Source of the DNA: Amphritea pacifica
GTDB taxonomy: Bacteria > Pseudomonadota > Gammaproteobacteria > Pseudomonadales > Balneatricaceae
NCBI RefSeq assembly: GCF_016924145.1
Contig: NZ_JAFFZO010000004.1
Location: 72,786-136,785 of the forward strand
Reading direction: 5' to 3'
DNA length: 64,000 nucleotides
Part shown: positions 25,152-35,040 of the stretch, piece by piece
Layout of the letters: each line of letters begins with the position of its first letter
Position numbering within the stretch: position 1 is the first letter of the stretch
Position numbers and translations under genes: made by a program
Notes under the pieces: model-generated
Seen by the model: only the letters and a program-made list of their open reading frames with translations
What the model was told of the DNA's origin: nothing
The model's database searches: none

Positions 25152-25471
25152 CCATCGACTCTGAGCGATTAATGAGTCCTGCAGCCTGCGGATGAGCCCG
25201 GTAACCCGGCGATCCGCTTTGGCTTTTACAGCACTGTGGGACGTGGTGAACAGAGTTATCTTCCTTAGTGCGAGAGCACCTATATTCTGGCCCCTCAGGG
25301 GCCTTTTTTATGCTTAGCTATACTGTCGATACCGCAGCCGGTTCAAATGGGTAAACCTGTAATGTCGGTGTTGTCAATGTAGCCACGATGATGACATATA
25401 ACATTTGCTCTGGTTTCGGCAGCTGGGTAGACTCGACCTTTGCGATTGGGATTCATTGTGTAGTCAAAAAT
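25152..25471. other. Intergenic region purU to Lrp-type regulator
   Basis: It contains the terminator at 25289-25309 and presumably the promoter of the Lrp-type gene. No further gene or clear repeat is seen. Confidence 0.4.
25289..25309 (+). terminator. Rho-independent terminator after purU
   Basis: GGCCCC-TCA-GGGGCC followed by TTTTTT, 137 bases after the purU stop. It separates the one-carbon genes from the Lrp-type gene. Confidence 0.9.
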
Positions 25472-25972
25472 ATGAAAAAAGTCATTTTAGATGCGGTGGA
25501 TGTTCGTATTCTGAGTGCCGTGCAGCAGCACGGACAGATCAGCAAATCCAGACTTTCGGAATTGGTCAGCCTATCGCCAACGCCATGCTGGATGCGGCTG
25601 GATAAGCTCAAAAAGGCGGGGCTTATAAAGGGGTTTCGGGGCGATATTGCCATCGATAAGATTCTCGATCTGACCAAGGTTTATGTCACGGTTTCATTAA
25701 AGGCGCATAACCGGTCAAATTTTGAGCGGTTTGAAAAACGTATTCTGAGCGTTGATGAGATCATAGAGTGCAGCGCGACCGGTGGTGGTTGCGACTATGT
25801 GATGAAAGTCATTACCCACTCCCTGCCGGATTTTCAACACTTAATTGAGCAACTGCTTGATGAAGAGATAGGCATTGATCGCTATTATATTTATGTTGTC
25901 ACGCGGGAGGTTAAATCGACCACGCCCAGCTTATCGAAACTGTTAGCGAATAAAGCCAGTGCCGATGAGTAG
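25472..25972 (+). CDS. Lrp/AsnC-family transcriptional regulator
   Basis: 166 aa. Start at the ATG at 25472, giving MKKVILDAVDVRILSAVQ, the standard Lrp N-terminus; no strong Shine-Dalgarno is visible. Helix-turn-helix near residues 20-45 (SRLSELVSLSPTPCWMRLDKL), with the unusual Cys in the recognition segment. A RAM ligand-binding domain follows, with CSATGGGCDYVMKV. Members sense amino acids and form octamers. The location beside purU suggests a link to glycine/one-carbon metabolism, but it has its own transcription unit. Confidence 0.87.
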   Translation: MKKVILDAVDVRILSAVQQHGQISKSRLSELVSLSPTPCWMRLDKLKKAGLIKGFRGDIAIDKILDLTKVYVTVSLKAHNRSNFERFEKRILSVDEIIECSATGGGCDYVMKVITHSLPDFQHLIEQLLDEEIGIDRYYIYVVTREVKSTTPSLSKLLANKASADE

Positions 25973-26037
25973 TCGTTTGTATCAGTGTCACTTTATTCGG
26001 TTGGATATATAGAGAAAACGTTCATCAAATCAGCGCT

Positions 26038-27555
26038 TTAATTAATAGAGGCTTTTATGCTTTTATCGAAGTGGTTATTCACATACGCGGTTAAGCAATC
26101 AACGTCTGTTTCTGTCATGTAAAGCCCACGCTTGGTTCTACGCCATAGGATGTCTTCAGCGGTCAGAGCCCACTCGTGATCAATCAGGTAGCGTACTTCT
26201 GCTTCATACAAACCGGCACCAAAATCTGTTCCCATTTCGCTGAGACTGGAAATATCTTTGAGCAAACGGTAGGAGAGGGTGCCGTAAGTTCGGACATATC
26301 GGGTGATTAGCGGGTTCGGCAGCCATGGGTATCGGTGTGCCAGCTTGTTTTGCAGTGCCGGCTGACTCTCAAACTCACCGCCGGGCAGGCGGGCATCAGC
26401 TGTCCACTTTGGTCCGCTGTCAGGAAAGTGCTCACATAGTTTGTCGACGACTGCCTCGGACAGCTTACGATAGGTTGTGATCTTGCCGCCAAAGACAGAG
26501 ATTAAAGGTGCCTGGTTGCCGGGGGCGTCAACTTCAAAGGTGTAATCACGGGTTACTGCCTGGGCCGAACCGGCGTTGTCATCGAGTAATGGGCGCACCC
26601 CTGAGTACGTTCTTACAACATCTGTCGCCTTAATTTGTCTGCGGAAATGCTGATTAGTGACCTCAATTAAGTAATCGATTTCACCCTGATCGATTGTCAC
26701 CCTGGCAGGATCGCCAATGTACTCCTGATCGGTTGTGCCGATTAAAGAGAAGCGATCTTCGTAGGGGATAACAAACACTATCCGGCCGTCTTCGTTCTGG
26801 AGTATATAGGCCTCAGGTTCGTCATGAATACGGGGAACGATGATGTGACTGCCTTTAACTAACCTGACCTGTCTGGGCGGCTCCGAGCTCATGGTTTCTT
26901 TAAACAGGCTTGAAACCCAGGGACCTGCGGCATTAACGATAGAGCGGGATTTGAGAACCGCAGTGTTGCCGGTGAGTGTATCCAGTAGTGTGACGCTCCA
27001 GAGCTGATCTGTGCGTCTGGCGCTGATGCAGCGGGTGCGGGTTTTAATCGTTGCCCCTTTAGTCTGGGCCGCTAAGGCGTTCAAGACGACTAAACGGGCA
27101 TCGTCTACCCAGCCATCAGAGTATTCAAAACCACGGGGCATGGTCGGTTTGAGTACGCTTTCAGCACCAAATTTCAGGCTCTTTGATGCAGGCAGCGTGG
27201 CTCGTTTGGCCAGATTGTCGTAGAGGAAAAGACCGGCGCGGATCATCCATGCCGGGCGCAGATGTGGCCGGTGAGGAAGTCGAAATCGCAGCGGCCAGAT
27301 AATGTGAGGCGCGTTTTTTAGTAGCACTTCGCGTTCAGCCAGTGCCTCCCTGACTAATCTGAACTCGTAGTATTCCAGATATCGCAGCCCGCCGTGGATC
27401 AGTTTGCTGCTGTTGGATGAGGTTGCTGACCCCAGATCGCTCATTTCGCACAGGGCAACTGACAGACCACGACCGGCAGCATCTGCCGCAATACCTGCGC
27501 CATTAATGCCGCCGCCTATAACAAGGAGGTCATAAACATCACGGGTAAGATTCAT
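26038..27555 (-). CDS. glpD: Aerobic glycerol-3-phosphate dehydrogenase
   Basis: 505 aa (501 in E. coli). Membrane-associated FAD enzyme oxidising sn-glycerol-3-phosphate to dihydroxyacetone phosphate and feeding quinone. N-terminal FAD motif GGGINGAGIAADAAGRG, then SSKLIHGGLRYLEYYEFRLV and GVRPLLDD. The C-terminal domain includes GTLSYRLLKDI and WRRTKRGLYM. It is transcribed away from the glycerol kinase gene and sits 209 bases from glpR on the same strand. It belongs to a GlpR-controlled set. Confidence 0.96.
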   Translation of the reverse strand: MNLTRDVYDLLVIGGGINGAGIAADAAGRGLSVALCEMSDLGSATSSNSSKLIHGGLRYLEYYEFRLVREALAEREVLLKNAPHIIWPLRFRLPHRPHLRPAWMIRAGLFLYDNLAKRATLPASKSLKFGAESVLKPTMPRGFEYSDGWVDDARLVVLNALAAQTKGATIKTRTRCISARRTDQLWSVTLLDTLTGNTAVLKSRSIVNAAGPWVSSLFKETMSSEPPRQVRLVKGSHIIVPRIHDEPEAYILQNEDGRIVFVIPYEDRFSLIGTTDQEYIGDPARVTIDQGEIDYLIEVTNQHFRRQIKATDVVRTYSGVRPLLDDNAGSAQAVTRDYTFEVDAPGNQAPLISVFGGKITTYRKLSEAVVDKLCEHFPDSGPKWTADARLPGGEFESQPALQNKLAHRYPWLPNPLITRYVRTYGTLSYRLLKDISSLSEMGTDFGAGLYEAEVRYLIDHEWALTAEDILWRRTKRGLYMTETDVDCLTAYVNNHFDKSIKASIN

Positions 27556-27636
27556 CTTGGATTCTCCTCAGTAAATACCGGTTTGAGCCTGGACAGCTGT
27601 GATATGTTTTTATCGTATTTCGATTTTGGTTACTAT

Positions 27637-27656
27637 AATGTTCTAATACGAAAAAA
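27637..27656. promoter_or_regulatory. GlpR-type operator upstream of glpD
   Basis: AATGTTCTAATACGAAAAAA matches most positions of the E. coli GlpR consensus (WATGTTCGWTAWCGAACATW), 82 bases upstream of the glpD start codon. Confidence 0.5.
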
Positions 27657-27764
27657 ATCAATCAAAAACGAACAAATTTTGACAAAAAAACATTCACGAA
27701 CTGTGTGGCTGTCAGGAGCGTGGTGAAATGCCCGCCTTATGCTGAGTCGGGCGACGTTGCTGGG

Positions 27765-28529
27765 CTAGACGATATGCAGGCTAATATCGTTAGTGGTCAG
27801 AATCTCGCAGATCTCTGCGGGCGGCGTCATATCGGTGTAGAGATGGTCTATTTGCGAGATATTACCGAGTTTAACCATTGCGCTTCGACCAAATTTTGTA
27901 TGGTCAGCAGCCAGGATGATCTGTTGTGAATGCTCAATGATCGCCTGGGCGACTCTGACTTCACGATAGTCGAAATCCAGTAGTGATCCGTTCATGCTGA
28001 TACCGCTGATACCAATAATGCCAAAGTCCATCTGGAACTGGCCGATAAAATCGCTGGTGGCTTCACCGACAATGCCTCCGTCCCTATGGCGAACCTCGCC
28101 AGCGGCGATAATGACGGTAAAGTCCGGTTTCGATGAAAGAATTGCGGCGACATGGATATTGTTGGTGACGATTTTAAGGTCGCGATGATTTAGCAAAGCC
28201 TGAGCGATGGTTTCGGTGGTCGTGCCGATGTTGATAAACAGAGAGGCGCCGTCAGGGATCGCCTTTGCCAGGGCTTTCGCAATACGCTCTTTCGCCTCCA
28301 GGTTCATAATCTTTCGCGACTGATAAGAGAGATTTTCCGTACTTGATTCTGGTTCCGCCCCCGCCCCACCATGGTGACGCCGGAGTTTCTTCGCTTCTGC
28401 CAGCTGATTGAGATCCCGGCGAATAGTCTGGGGGGTAACGTTAAAGTGCGTTACCAGCTCATCAATACTGGCAAACCCTTTTTCCCGGACCAGTTCCATG
28501 ATTTGAAGTTGGCGTTGGCTCTGTGACAT
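27765..28529 (-). CDS. glpR: DeoR-family glycerol-3-phosphate regulon repressor
   Basis: 254 aa. N-terminal DeoR helix-turn-helix (RQLQIMELVREKGFASIDEL, VTPQTIRRDLNQL), then a DeoRC sugar-phosphate sensor domain with FINIGTTTETIAQALL and ILAADHTKFGRSA. It represses glp genes in the absence of glycerol-3-phosphate. Flanking by glpD and glpK and the GlpR-like sites on both sides support the specific name. Confidence 0.9.
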   Translation of the reverse strand: MSQSQRQLQIMELVREKGFASIDELVTHFNVTPQTIRRDLNQLAEAKKLRRHHGGAGAEPESSTENLSYQSRKIMNLEAKERIAKALAKAIPDGASLFINIGTTTETIAQALLNHRDLKIVTNNIHVAAILSSKPDFTVIIAAGEVRHRDGGIVGEATSDFIGQFQMDFGIIGISGISMNGSLLDFDYREVRVAQAIIEHSQQIILAADHTKFGRSAMVKLGNISQIDHLYTDMTPPAEICEILTTNDISLHIV

Positions 28530-28677
28530 TCTGAAAAACCTTCTACTCTATAAGTAAGTTTTGTTCATAAGCCGTTGCGGCACACCATCCAGGGGCGCTT
28601 GTATGAAAGTGGAAAGAGGTAAATTATCGCATATAGTTTTTGTTTTGTTTTAACTTTTATATATGTAGAGCAGTGCT

Positions 28678-28738
28678 GTTGTTCGGTATTGAAAATCTTC
28701 GTTGTTTGTTTGTTGTAAATGATGCATTATCGAACATT
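28678..28738. promoter_or_regulatory. GlpR-type operator sites upstream of glpK
   Basis: Two candidates. GTTGTTCGGTATTGAAAATC (28678-28697) has a good left half. At 28719-28738 the right half TTATCGAACATT is perfect while the left half is degenerate. They lie 30-90 bases before the glpK start, in a position to repress both glpK and the divergent glpR. Confidence 0.5.
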
Positions 28739-28767
28739 TAAGAACATATAGAATAACAATACAGGTA

Positions 28768-30267
28768 GTGTTCATGTCTGGATATCTCTTGTCTATCGAT
28801 CAGGGTACAACAAGCTCCAGAGCGGTGCTTTTTACAACGGAAGGACGGGTGCATGCGCTGGCTCAGGAGGAGTTTTCACAGAAGTTTCCACAGGATGGCT
28901 GGGTTGAACACAATCCTGATGATCTGTGGGGTACTGTTCTGACAACCTGTCGCAAAGTATTAGCGGAAAATGCGCTATCAACTGACGACATTATCGCGAT
29001 CGGTATTACCAATCAGAGAGAAACCACCCTGGTATGGGACCGGCATACCGGGGTGCCTGTCTATAATGCCATTGTCTGGCAAGACCGTCGCACCTCCGAA
29101 TATTGTGAAAAGCTTTCAGCGCAAGGTGTAGAAGCGTTAATCAGCTCGAAGACCGGACTACTTATCGACCCTTACTTCTCCGCCACTAAGATCTGCTGGT
29201 TGCTGGAACAGATTCCGGGAGCCAGAGAAAAGGCAGAGCGGGGCGACCTTGTTTTTGGTACTGTCGATACCTATCTGCTTTGGCAGTTGACCGGCGGAAA
29301 GGTACATCGTACGGATGCGACCAATGCGTCACGCACCATGCTGTTTAACATTCATACACAGGAGTGGGATCCGGAGCTGCTTGAGCTGTTCGATATACCC
29401 GCGTCTATGCTGCCTGAAGTGTTGGACTCCTCTGCTGATTTCGGTGTCACTGCTAAGCACCTGCTGGGGGGTGAGGTGCCTATTCTGGGGGTCGCTGGCG
29501 ACCAGCAGGCGGCACTCTTTGGTCAGACCTGTTTCACGGCGGGGATGGCCAAGAGCACTTATGGTACCGGTTGTTTCCTGATGCTGAATACCGGTGATAA
29601 AGCACTGGTCTCGGCAAACCGTTTGCTGACAACGGTGGCTTATCGTCTTAACGGTAAAACAACCTATGCATTGGAAGGCAGTATTTTCATTGCCGGAGCA
29701 ACGATTCAGTGGTTGCGAGATGGTTTGCAACTGATCAAAGGAGCCGCAGAGGCGGAACCGCTGGCCTGCCAGACGCCACTGGATCATGGTGTTTATCTGG
29801 TGCCTGCCTTTACTGGATTAGGTGCGCCTTATTGGGACCCGAATGCCCGGGGCGCTATTTTTGGTCTCACCCGGGATACTGGCATAAAAGAGATTGTTAC
29901 CGCTGGACTGCAATCGGTGTGCTATCAAACGAAAGACCTGCAAAAAGCGATGGAAAGTGATGGTGTCAGACCAACCACACTGCGGGTTGATGGTGGCATG
30001 GTGGTTAACAACTGGGTGCTGAGCTTTCTCTCAGATATTCTTGGGGCAACAGTAGACCGGCCGGAGATTATTGAGACCACCGCCTTAGGGGTGGCTTATT
30101 TAGCTGGTTTGCAGGCCGGGGTGTTTGAGTCTTTAGAATCACTGCAGTTGATGTGGCATTGTGACAAACGTTTTGAGCCGACCATGAGCAAATCGGGTCG
30201 GGATGAGTTCTATGCCGGGTGGCAGGATGCTGTCAGGCGTGTTCGGGGAAAGGACGAACCTGAGTAA
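28768..30267 (+). CDS. glpK: Glycerol kinase
   Basis: 499 aa (502 in E. coli), with a second ATG at 28774. FGGY-family kinase phosphorylating glycerol to glycerol-3-phosphate. N-terminal phosphate loop [14 protein letters not shown], substrate segments [12 protein letters not shown] and [23 protein letters not shown] and [12 protein letters not shown]. It stands divergent from glpR. The usual glpF facilitator gene is absent, so glycerol may enter by diffusion or a facilitator is encoded elsewhere. Confidence 0.96.
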   Translation: MFMSGYLLSIDQGTTSSRAVLFTTEGRVHALAQEEFSQKFPQDGWVEHNPDDLWGTVLTTCRKVLAENALSTDDIIAIGITNQRETTLVWDRHTGVPVYNAIVWQDRRTSEYCEKLSAQGVEALISSKTGLLIDPYFSATKICWLLEQIPGAREKAERGDLVFGTVDTYLLWQLTGGKVHRTDATNASRTMLFNIHTQEWDPELLELFDIPASMLPEVLDSSADFGVTAKHLLGGEVPILGVAGDQQAALFGQTCFTAGMAKSTYGTGCFLMLNTGDKALVSANRLLTTVAYRLNGKTTYALEGSIFIAGATIQWLRDGLQLIKGAAEAEPLACQTPLDHGVYLVPAFTGLGAPYWDPNARGAIFGLTRDTGIKEIVTAGLQSVCYQTKDLQKAMESDGVRPTTLRVDGGMVVNNWVLSFLSDILGATVDRPEIIETTALGVAYLAGLQAGVFESLESLQLMWHCDKRFEPTMSKSGRDEFYAGWQDAVRRVRGKDEPE

Positions 30268-30496
30268 ATGACTGGCTGGGCACTCTTTATCCACGATAGC
30301 GGGTGTTTTCGTCAATATCTGAGTCAGTAGTTTATGCTGAGCAGGGGGCGGGTAGCCCCTGCTGAAAGCCGTAGTAGCAAACCTGTTCCTGAATGACCGC
30401 CCGGCCCTCAGAGGCGGGGCGGTCAGATCGTTAATATACTCAGAATCCACTATCCGCAGATCGTAAGGCGGCCCGCTTTAAATAAAGCTTTTAGTA

Positions 30497-31465
30497 TCAC
30501 TGCGAATTGTTCGTCATGCTCTCTGGTTGTTGTGAGTTCAGCGACCCTTTAGAGGGCGTTTTGGCGAAGGCCGCGCGGACATAGTCCTCTATCAGTTGCC
30601 AGGCTGCGTCTGCCGATGGTTTCGGGCCGTTGTGGGTGAAGGCGTGGTCGACCCCTGGGAATACTACGTGTCTAACCGGCACGCCAGCCCTGCGCAGCAT
30701 GTCGGCATATCGATCCGCTTCCTCGCGGAGTACGTCGTTTTCGGCGGTAATAACCAGTGCGGGTGGATGGCCCGCCAGATCGTCAAGAGCTGCGCAGACA
30801 GGGGATAGCAGTGGATCGCGAAGATTTGTACCTTCCGGCATATAGCAGCTATTGAAAAGTGTGGCGAGCTCCGGCGTAATGACCGGCTTTGGAATGGGAA
30901 GCGGCTTGTTCCTGGCATCCACACTGCCATCCAGAAATGGATAGTCGAGAATCTGGAAGCAGATATTCGGGAAACCCCTGGCCAGCGCCTGCGCGGCGAC
31001 GCCTGTTGCCAGGTTGCCGCCGGCGCTGTGGCCACCGACAGCGATGCGTTGGGGATCTATCCCCATGGATGTCGCTTCCCGCGCCACCCAGGCGACGAGT
31101 TCATAGCACTGGTGGATCGCATGGGGGAACGGGTATTCGGGTGAGAGCACGTAGTCGGGATTGATCACGACGCAGCCTGTGTTGTTCGCGAGGCGCTGGC
31201 AAAAAGGGGTTTCGTGCTCCGGTAAACCGAAGACAAACCCTCCGCCATGAATCAGCACCAGTGCGGGCAGCGGGCTATCGGTATTGCGGGCTTTTGCGGG
31301 CCAGTGGAACAGGGTACGCGTTTCGCCTTGTGGCGTTGGAATCATTAACTCTTCATCATGGGCGGTTTCAGGAACACCGTCAATTTGATACGCGGGTTTG
31401 CGCATGACGATGCGGTCGATAAAGAAGCGTAAGGCTTTGGCTTTGAAGCGGATTTTCCAATTCAT
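30497..31465 (-). CDS. Alpha/beta hydrolase, hormone-sensitive-lipase-type esterase
   Basis: 322 aa, cytoplasmic by sequence. HSL-family signature HGGGFVFGLPEHE near residue 95 forms the oxyanion hole. Nucleophile Ser lies in GGHSAGGNLA near 168, acid Asp in ITAENDVLREEADRYADML and His in VDHAFTHNG near 282. It hydrolyses short-chain carboxylic esters. Its start lies one base from the stop of the RND permease gene, so it is the last gene of the minus-strand sigma-54 operon and may act on the transported compound. Confidence 0.87.
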   Translation of the reverse strand: MNWKIRFKAKALRFFIDRIVMRKPAYQIDGVPETAHDEELMIPTPQGETRTLFHWPAKARNTDSPLPALVLIHGGGFVFGLPEHETPFCQRLANNTGCVVINPDYVLSPEYPFPHAIHQCYELVAWVAREATSMGIDPQRIAVGGHSAGGNLATGVAAQALARGFPNICFQILDYPFLDGSVDARNKPLPIPKPVITPELATLFNSCYMPEGTNLRDPLLSPVCAALDDLAGHPPALVITAENDVLREEADRYADMLRRAGVPVRHVVFPGVDHAFTHNGPKPSADAAWQLIEDYVRAAFAKTPSKGSLNSQQPESMTNNSQ

Positions 31466-31466
31466 C

Positions 31467-33902
31467 TCAGGTCTCGCTTGTAGTGGTCATGGGAAGTTCG
31501 ATTTCGTGGTTCATCGCCGGTGCATCTTCGGGCCTGCCCTGAGGCAACAGGAAGTGGGCCAGGGCCGGGAGCAGCAGCAGTGCGCCGAGCATGTTCCAGA
31601 TAAACATGAAGGCCAGGAGGATGCCCATATCCGCCTGAAACTTGATCGGCGAAAACGCCCAGGTGGCAACGCCAATTGCCAGCGTCACTCCGGTCAGCAT
31701 CACCACTTTGCCAGTGAACAGCAGGGCCTGGTAATAGGCTTCGGAAAGCGACATCCCCGCACGCATGCGCGTGAGCATTACCGATAGCACGTAGAGTGCA
31801 TAGTCGACGCCGATGCCAACACCGAGTGCAATCACTGGCAGGGTTGCGACCTTAATACCCATGCCGAACACCACCATCAGCGCTTCACAAAGAATCGAGG
31901 TGAGTACCAATGGCACCACGGCGCAGACGACTGCGCGCCAGGAGCGGAAAGTGATCCAGCACAACACAATCACCGCGCCGTATACCCAGAACATCATTTC
32001 GTGGGTGGCCTTCCTGACAACAATGTTAGTCGCAGCCTCGATACCGGCACTGCCAGCGGCGAGGATAAACTGCGTCTCGCCGGTGTTGTTGGCTGCGGCA
32101 TACGCTTCAACTGCATCGACCACGCGCGTCAGCGTTGCCGCCTTGTGATCCTTAAGGTAGACGTAGAGGCTGAGGAGATTGCAGTTCTGGTTAAAGAGTT
32201 CCCGAGGGGCCCGGTTTTGCACGCCGTTTAATACATACTGGTTCGGGATCAGCTCCAGCCACTTGAAGTTGCCTTCGTTGTAGCCGACCGATGATATGCG
32301 CGACAGATTGGCCATGGAGTTGGTTGATTCGACCCCCGGTAACTGTTCAAGTTGCCAGCCCAACTGGTCCATCTTTGAAAGTGTGATGTAGCGTGTGCAG
32401 TGGTCATCAGGGGTCTTCACCATCACCACCAGAATGTCACTACTGGCGGCATAGTTCTTGACCATGAAAGCGTTGTCGAGGTTGTAGCGCGAGTCAGCAC
32501 GCAGTTCCGGTGCGCCCGGATCGAGATCGCCGATCTGCAGGTGAGTGCTGATGGTGAAACCGACGATGGCCATAAGCGCCCCCAGAATCACCGAGCCCAG
32601 CGCCCAGCGTCGTTGGGTGAAGAGGTCGAGAAACTCCCACATCCAGTGCTTGGCACCCAGCTCGTCGAGTTGTTCTGCTTTGAGGCTGCGCTCTGCAGCT
32701 TTGGGGCTTACGCCGACATAGGAGAGCAGAATCGGTAGCAGGATCAGGTTGGTGAAGATCAGCACGGCGACACCAACACTGGCAATCATGGCCAGGTCTT
32801 TGATCACCTGGATGTCGATGATCATCAGCACGGCGAAGCCGACGGCGTCACACAGGAGCGCAGTCATACCGGCGACGAACAACCGTCGGAAGGTGTAACG
32901 CGCTGCAACTACCCGGTGGGTGCCGCGGCCGACGTCCTGCATAATGCCGTTCATCTTCTGGGCACCGTGGCTCATGCCGATGGCGAAGACCAGAAAGGGT
33001 ACCAGCACTGAATAGGGATCGAGGGCATAGCCAAGCAGTTGTACCAGGCCAAACTGCCAGATCACGGCGACCAGAGAGCAGGCCACGACCAGAGTCGTGG
33101 ATCGCAGGCAACGGGTGTACCAATATAGCATGACGGTGGCGATGACGATGGCGACGGCGAAGAAACCGAGCATCTGGACCAGGCCGTCGAGCAGGTCGCC
33201 GATTACCCGGGCGAAACCGGTGATATGGATGCGGATCTTGTCGCTCTGGTACCTGGCGATGATCTGATCAATGCTGGCGTTGAGCTTACGGTAATCCAGA
33301 TCTTCGCCGGTCAGGTGATTGTGGTCGATCAGCGGTACGAAGATCACGCTCGACCTGAAGTTGTTTGCCACGAGCTGGCCGATCTCGCCGGAGCGTTCGA
33401 TGTTAGCCCTGACCTGATCCAGGCTCCTGGGGGAGCCGTCATAATCGTCGGGCATCACGGTACCTCCTTCCAGCCCCTCCTCTGTGACCGCAGCCCAGCG
33501 GGTAGCCGTGGTCCAAAGGGACTTCATGAAGGGACGATCGACGCCGGGCAGCAGATAGATCTCGTCGTTCATCTTCTGCAGTGTGTCGAGATATTCCTTG
33601 TCGAAGATGCTGCCATCACGGTTCTCGACCGCGATGCGCATTGAGTTTCCCAGCCCGGGCAGATCGCCGCGATGCTCAAGGAAGTTGGCGATATATGGAT
33701 GCGAGGTCGGAATCATCTTGTCGAAGCTTGCATTCAGCTGAATCATGGTTGCCTGCCAGCCGAGCAGCAGCGTGCCGCAGAGGCACAGAATGACAATTAA
33801 TAACCGGTTATTGAACAGGGTGCGCTCGGCAAGATTGCCTGAACGGATATCAAATTCTTCCAGTCGTTTAACGACGGGCTGGTGGTCTATGGTTGCGTGC
33901 AT
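31467..33902 (-). CDS. RND-superfamily permease (MmpL/HAE3-like)
   Basis: 811 aa. Two repeats of one plus five transmembrane helices with large periplasmic loops. First membrane segment near residues 28-48; helices cluster at about 235-400 and again at 620-780, with the ALGVGIGVDYALYVL signature near 700. The family exports lipids or hydrophobic molecules (MmpL, HpnN, sterol-sensing relatives). No membrane-fusion or TolC-type partner is adjacent; the accompanying DUF1302, DUF1329 and propeller proteins probably replace them. It lies 12 bases from the propeller gene. Confidence 0.83.
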   Translation of the reverse strand: MHATIDHQPVVKRLEEFDIRSGNLAERTLFNNRLLIVILCLCGTLLLGWQATMIQLNASFDKMIPTSHPYIANFLEHRGDLPGLGNSMRIAVENRDGSIFDKEYLDTLQKMNDEIYLLPGVDRPFMKSLWTTATRWAAVTEEGLEGGTVMPDDYDGSPRSLDQVRANIERSGEIGQLVANNFRSSVIFVPLIDHNHLTGEDLDYRKLNASIDQIIARYQSDKIRIHITGFARVIGDLLDGLVQMLGFFAVAIVIATVMLYWYTRCLRSTTLVVACSLVAVIWQFGLVQLLGYALDPYSVLVPFLVFAIGMSHGAQKMNGIMQDVGRGTHRVVAARYTFRRLFVAGMTALLCDAVGFAVLMIIDIQVIKDLAMIASVGVAVLIFTNLILLPILLSYVGVSPKAAERSLKAEQLDELGAKHWMWEFLDLFTQRRWALGSVILGALMAIVGFTISTHLQIGDLDPGAPELRADSRYNLDNAFMVKNYAASSDILVVMVKTPDDHCTRYITLSKMDQLGWQLEQLPGVESTNSMANLSRISSVGYNEGNFKWLELIPNQYVLNGVQNRAPRELFNQNCNLLSLYVYLKDHKAATLTRVVDAVEAYAAANNTGETQFILAAGSAGIEAATNIVVRKATHEMMFWVYGAVIVLCWITFRSWRAVVCAVVPLVLTSILCEALMVVFGMGIKVATLPVIALGVGIGVDYALYVLSVMLTRMRAGMSLSEAYYQALLFTGKVVMLTGVTLAIGVATWAFSPIKFQADMGILLAFMFIWNMLGALLLLPALAHFLLPQGRPEDAPAMNHEIELPMTTTSET

Positions 33903-33914
33903 AGTATTCTCAGC

Positions 33915-34970
33915 TTATTCAGCGGGGAGGGGAATGGCATGGACGCCGCGCAGGCTGCCCACGACGAGGCCATCGGGGACTTCGGTCACTGCCGTCAGAG
34001 GGAGTCTTAATCGTTCCGCTGCGCGGATGAAATTAAGGCCGTTATCGGTGCTGACCAGTATCTCTCCGGCCTGGCTGACGAGCAGGGTGCGACCATCGCC
34101 CAGTTCGGTGTTAGCAGAGATTGATACTGGCGTGCCGCTATTTACCTGCTGCCAGTGGTTGCCGAGATCTGTCGTCAGGTAGGCAGTACCGCGTAGCCCG
34201 TAGGCCAGCAGGCTGCCGTTATGCTCAGCCTGCAAACCGAACCAGCTACCGTGATAGGGCGATTCGAGCTGAGTGAAATGCTGGCCATTATCGTCCGAGC
34301 GCAGTAACAGTCCCTGCTCGCCGGCAATGAACAGCGTTGTGTCGATGGCTTGCATGGCATACAGGTGCAATGCCCTTGGGTTATCGATGTGGGTTTGCCA
34401 GCCGGTCCAACTCTGGCCGCCGTTTTCACTGCGTAACACCAGGTTGTAAGCGCCGATAATCATCAGACTGTTTTCGTCCAGCAGGCAGATGTCGAAGAAG
34501 GGTTTGTCGGCACCATCCTGAATCAGATATTGCGCGTCGCGAATGGCGCGTTCGTTGCCACTTTGCTGTGCCGTCTGGAGAGAAAGTCTGGCGGCCTCGA
34601 TGCCGTCGAGTTGCTTAACCCAGGTGCCCCCCCCGTCTTCTGTGTGCAACACGATACCCATGTGGCCAATTGCCCAGCCCATTTTGTCGTTGGCGAAGCG
34701 AACCGCGGTCAGGGTCGCAGATGTCGGCGTTTGGGCCTGGGTCCAGGTCTGGCCGCTATCGTCGGAATAGAGCGCGATGCCGCGTTCACCGACAGCCACC
34801 ACCCGCTCGCCGGCACGTGTTACCGACAGGATCGCCATGTTCGGCGACTTAGGCGATTGTAGCGCGGGCTTGTCCAGGGCTGCTGCAGGGCGAGGCGGTT
34901 GATCGGCGGCGAACAGGTTTGACGCAGCAATAAACAGCCCCACCAACGTAAGTAGATACTTCACTTTCAT
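33915..34970 (-). CDS. YCF48/BNR-type beta-propeller periplasmic protein
   Basis: 351 aa. Signal peptide (cleavage near LFA). Repeated Asp-box motifs such as YSDDSGQTWTQ, HTEDGGGTWVKQ, RSENGGQSWTG, RSDDNGQHFTQ and STDNGLNF define a six- to seven-bladed propeller related to photosystem II stability factor YCF48. It is regularly found with MmpL-type permeases and DUF1329/DUF1302 proteins. It may assemble or gate the permease in the periplasm; this is inference. Confidence 0.8.
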   Translation of the reverse strand: MKVKYLLTLVGLFIAASNLFAADQPPRPAAALDKPALQSPKSPNMAILSVTRAGERVVAVGERGIALYSDDSGQTWTQAQTPTSATLTAVRFANDKMGWAIGHMGIVLHTEDGGGTWVKQLDGIEAARLSLQTAQQSGNERAIRDAQYLIQDGADKPFFDICLLDENSLMIIGAYNLVLRSENGGQSWTGWQTHIDNPRALHLYAMQAIDTTLFIAGEQGLLLRSDDNGQHFTQLESPYHGSWFGLQAEHNGSLLAYGLRGTAYLTTDLGNHWQQVNSGTPVSISANTELGDGRTLLVSQAGEILVSTDNGLNFIRAAERLRLPLTAVTEVPDGLVVGSLRGVHAIPLPAE

Positions 34971-35040
34971 AGTGCTTCCAGGTCTCTTGTTGAGCGAGTT
35001 TTTCCCGCCGCATGAAGCGACGGGAGGCCCAGAAGGGCGC

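Noticed and set aside
27603-27622. Second GlpR operator near the glpD start
   Set aside because: The half-sites ATGTT and ATCGTATT are offset by one base and match the consensus poorly.
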